From Seonamhaeicola sediminis (GTDB lineage Bacteria; Bacteroidota; Bacteroidia; Flavobacteriales; Flavobacteriaceae), in assembly GCF_004358095.2 (NCBI RefSeq), contig NZ_SMZJ02000001.1, positions 496,001-560,000 of the forward strand: 64,000 nucleotides of DNA. Reading direction: 5' to 3'. The notes beneath the pieces are model-generated. The model searched no databases. It had not been told where the DNA came from and saw only the letters and a program-made list of their open reading frames with translations. Positions 61,621 through 64,000 of this stretch are shown here, one piece after another (position 1 is the stretch's first letter; the number at the start of each line of letters is the position of its first letter). Both the position numbers and the translations under genes were made by a program.

Positions 61621-64000
61621 TTATTGTACTAATATTTCATCTATAAAAATCCAGTGATTCTTACCCGACCCAACATGCCAATTAGGAATTGATTTATTCT
61701 TAAAAGTGAATTTCACATATCGGCACAACTCTGGAGAAAAAGATATATTGGGCCTTTCAATGTATCTTTTATTAAGATTTTTAGAAGGCGTATTGGTTTT
61801 CACTCTTCCAACTTCTCTAAATTCCTTATTATCGGAAGACACTTGTACAATAATTTCGTCCGGATTGAATATCCATTGTCCTGTGTCAACAAGAAATCCC
61901 GGTCTAACTTTTTTTATCCACCGTTCACTTCCAAAATCAATTTCAACCTCCATATCCTCTTCATTTATTCCGGTCCAAAAGCCATCTCCAAAACTATTTG
62001 ACCCCAATACTCCATCAATTAACTGTACGCCATTAGGGTTTCCATATCCAAGCCCTTTCTGACTTACCTCTATTTTGGGGAGTTTGGTTTTTGGGTTATA
62101 CATAATTCCCTTCATATAAGTAGCTTCAAAAGTTCTACTCGCTTCTAAACCTTCTTTAAATGCCTTTGCTTTTATGGTTGTTTCATTATTGAGGATTAAG
62201 GGAGCATTATATACTTTAGAATTGATATCTGGCGCACTACCATCTAAAGTATACCTTATAATGGCACCTTCGGTATTACAATATAAATTTACTTTTTTGC
62301 TTTGCGCAAAACATAATTCTTTATCTGTTGTGTATGGAATACTCACCATGCGATTTATATACAGATTGTAATCAACATCCGCTTTCATACCAACCATACC
62401 TGACAGATCGTTATCACTATTCGCCCAGGTTTTATTGGGCTGGTTACCCATTTCCAATACAAGCTCGCCACCAGAAATTATTTGGTTGTATGTTATATAT
62501 GGCTTGGTGTAAACCTCTCCATTCAAGGTTGCTGATTGAATGAAAACATTTTCCCTTGAATTATTTTTTGCAACTACTACAAACTCCTTTCCATTCTCCA
62601 AAACAAGACCTGCCTTTTTAAACGCTGGCGACCCTATCTGATATTGATTACTACCGGGACAAACGGGATAAAACCCAAGAGAACTAAATACATACCAAGC
62701 CGCCATTTGGCCTAAGTCATCATTATTATCTAAACCATCTGGGACATCTCTGTAAAATTTCGGCATGATTTCCCGCACTAATTTTTGTGTTTTCCATGGC
62801 TCTCCTGCAAAGGTGTATAAGTAAGACATGTGGTTTGAAGGTTCGTCTCCATGGCCATATTTTCCAATAAAGCCCGAAATATCAACATGTTGCCCTCCTG
62901 AAATCTTGGTACTATCAGTAAAAACACCATCTAACCAATTGGCAAAGTTCTTTTTACCACCGTGAAGCTTCATTAAATACCCCATGTCATGCGGAACATA
63001 ACTTGAATACCCCCAAATGTTTCCAGAAATATAGTTTTTAACCAAACCCTCCCATTGGGTCATATCCATTTCTAACAGTTTTCCTGTTTCAGTTAAGGGA
63101 AGCAGATATCCGGTCTCCTTATCGAAGCTATTTCTATATCCTTTACTTCGTTTTTGAAACAATTTCAGGTCTTCTTGTTTGTGTAATTTTTTAGCAACCT
63201 CAGCAATGCACCAATCAAAGTAATTATATTCGGTGGTTTTGGAAACAGACATACCAATACTTGCCGGTACAAAATCCATTTCTATGTAATATTCCATACC
63301 ATTTTCTCCGTAGGGACCACTATGCTTATCTAATTCAAAAGCGGCATCTCGCATTGCTATATATGCAGATTCAACATCAATTCCAGGCAAATCTTTTACA
63401 ATAGCATCTGCCATGACCGATACGGTATTATGTCCAATCATACAAACATTGTCAAATCCAATACATTCCCATACCGGTAGGCCAACTTTGGCATCTGTAT
63501 AACGCGAAGTAAGACTGTTAACAAAATCAACCACTTTTTCTTGTTCTACTAAAGCCATTAATGGGTTTTGTGCACGGTATGTATCCCAGGTTGAGAAATT
63601 GCTATATTGTTCAAAATCGGAATGGTATTTTTTTCCTTCCACAATATATTCGCCTGTTACATCAGATATAAGGTTTGGAGAAATCATGGTACGGTATACG
63701 GCTGTGTAGAAGCTTCTTAAATCAGAAACACTTTCTGTTTCTATTGGGAATTTATTCATTTTCTGCTCCCAAACTTTTTGTGCTTCCACTAGAGCTTTGT
63801 CAAAAGATTTTGTCTTCGCTTCAGCATCAAAATTGGCTTTTGCTCCTTCATAACTAACGTAAGATATAGCAACTTTAACATCCACCTGTTCTCCCGCTTC
63901 CACATCAAAACTAACAAATGCCTTTACTTTTTTATCATCGGCAGATGTTGTTGCTGGAATTATAATATCGTTTATGGCTATCCCTTTCTCCTTGAATTTT
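61621..64000 (-). CDS. GH92 exo-alpha-mannosidase with C-terminal chitobiase-C-like and discoidin-like domains, N-terminus outside window
   Basis: The frame is open to the right edge, so at least 792 residues are present and the start is missing; a GTG at 63903 is an internal codon, since in-frame coding sequence (IIIPATTSADDKKVKAF) continues beyond it. The GH92 barrel shows FSTWDTYRAQNPLMAL, GHGDEPSNHMSYLYTF and LDNNDDLGQMAAWYVFSSLGFYP. After it come a chitobiase/hexosaminidase C-terminal-like domain (GAIIRYTLDGSAPDINSKVY, ETTIKAKAF) and an F5/8 type C (discoidin-like) domain (VQLIDGVLGSNSFGDGFW through RYVKFTF), probably for carbohydrate binding. No other GH92 in the window has these tails. 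Confidence 0.92.
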   Translation of the reverse strand, partial: KFKEKGIAINDIIIPATTSADDKKVKAFVSFDVEAGEQVDVKVAISYVSYEGAKANFDAEAKTKSFDKALVEAQKVWEQKMNKFPIETESVSDLRSFYTAVYRTMISPNLISDVTGEYIVEGKKYHSDFEQYSNFSTWDTYRAQNPLMALVEQEKVVDFVNSLTSRYTDAKVGLPVWECIGFDNVCMIGHNTVSVMADAIVKDLPGIDVESAYIAMRDAAFELDKHSGPYGENGMEYYIEMDFVPASIGMSVSKTTEYNYFDWCIAEVAKKLHKQEDLKLFQKRSKGYRNSFDKETGYLLPLTETGKLLEMDMTQWEGLVKNYISGNIWGYSSYVPHDMGYLMKLHGGKKNFANWLDGVFTDSTKISGGQHVDISGFIGKYGHGDEPSNHMSYLYTFAGEPWKTQKLVREIMPKFYRDVPDGLDNNDDLGQMAAWYVFSSLGFYPVCPGSNQYQIGSPAFKKAGLVLENGKEFVVVAKNNSRENVFIQSATLNGEVYTKPYITYNQIISGGELVLEMGNQPNKTWANSDNDLSGMVGMKADVDYNLYINRMVSIPYTTDKELCFAQSKKVNLYCNTEGAIIRYTLDGSAPDINSKVYNAPLILNNETTIKAKAFKEGLEASRTFEATYMKGIMYNPKTKLPKIEVSQKGLGYGNPNGVQLIDGVLGSNSFGDGFWTGINEEDMEVEIDFGSERWIKKVRPGFLVDTGQWIFNPDEIIVQVSSDNKEFREVGRVKTNTPSKNLNKRYIERPNISFSPELCRYVKFTFKNKSIPNWHVGSGKNHWIFIDEILVQ

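Noticed and set aside
63901-63903. GTG as the start of the last GH92
   Set aside because: Coding sequence in the same frame continues upstream to the window edge, and the N-terminal half of GH92 would be missing; it is an internal valine.

Overview
The window is AT-rich DNA from a member of the Bacteroidota, most likely a marine flavobacterium. The signs are a SusC/SusD pair, a giant hybrid two-component sensor with an AraC output domain, many exported glycosidases with short lipoprotein signals, an FHS-type sugar permease, and a promoter element of the Bacteroidota TAnnTTTG type. I saw no rRNA, tRNA, CRISPR array, insertion sequence or phage gene. Genus cannot be set from the sequence alone.

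Layout. (1) 1-2974, minus strand: a uronate operon with an SDR-type mannonate/fructuronate oxidoreductase, uxuA, a KduD-like SDR and the start of a first uxaC cut by the window edge. (2) 3444-20721, minus strand: one tightly packed 14-gene operon with GH38, an RraA-like protein, a sugar porter, a cupin, an SDR, a lactonase, a leaderless solute-binding-like protein, a crotonase, a CaiB-type CoA-transferase, a second UxuA-like dehydratase, GH76, GH85, CutC and an M81/MlrC lipoprotein. A LacI-family regulator (20792-21814) lies just upstream. The same palindromic operator sits before the regulator and before GH38. (3) 22305-45965, minus strand: a polysaccharide utilization locus read in the order susC, susD (interrupted by an in-frame stop), hairpin, GH92, GH28-like, GH92, GH125, PI-PLC-like, GH115, metallophosphoesterase, HTCS, FHS permease. 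(4) 46300-48765, plus strand: inositol oxygenase and a sodium/solute symporter, divergent from susC. (5) 48772-64000, minus strand: uxaA, uxaB, a second uxaC and four more GH92 genes, two with an inserted PA14 domain and one, cut by the right edge, with a chitobiase-C-like and a discoidin-like tail.

How it fits together. Six GH92, GH38, GH76, GH125 and GH85 point to alpha-mannan, mannoprotein or high-mannose N-glycan as substrate. GH115 and two uronate branches suggest the glycan also carries glucuronic acid. A PI-PLC-like lipoprotein, a phosphoesterase, inositol oxygenase and a symporter add a possible inositol branch: inositol would be oxidised to glucuronate and then feed the uronate genes. 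This raises the idea that the locus also harvests GPI anchors or inositol-phosphate glycolipids. The LacI-controlled operon contains what could be a non-phosphorylative route for mannose itself: SDR dehydrogenase, lactonase, mannonate dehydratase and an RraA-type aldolase. Both ideas are inferences from gene content and have not been tested.
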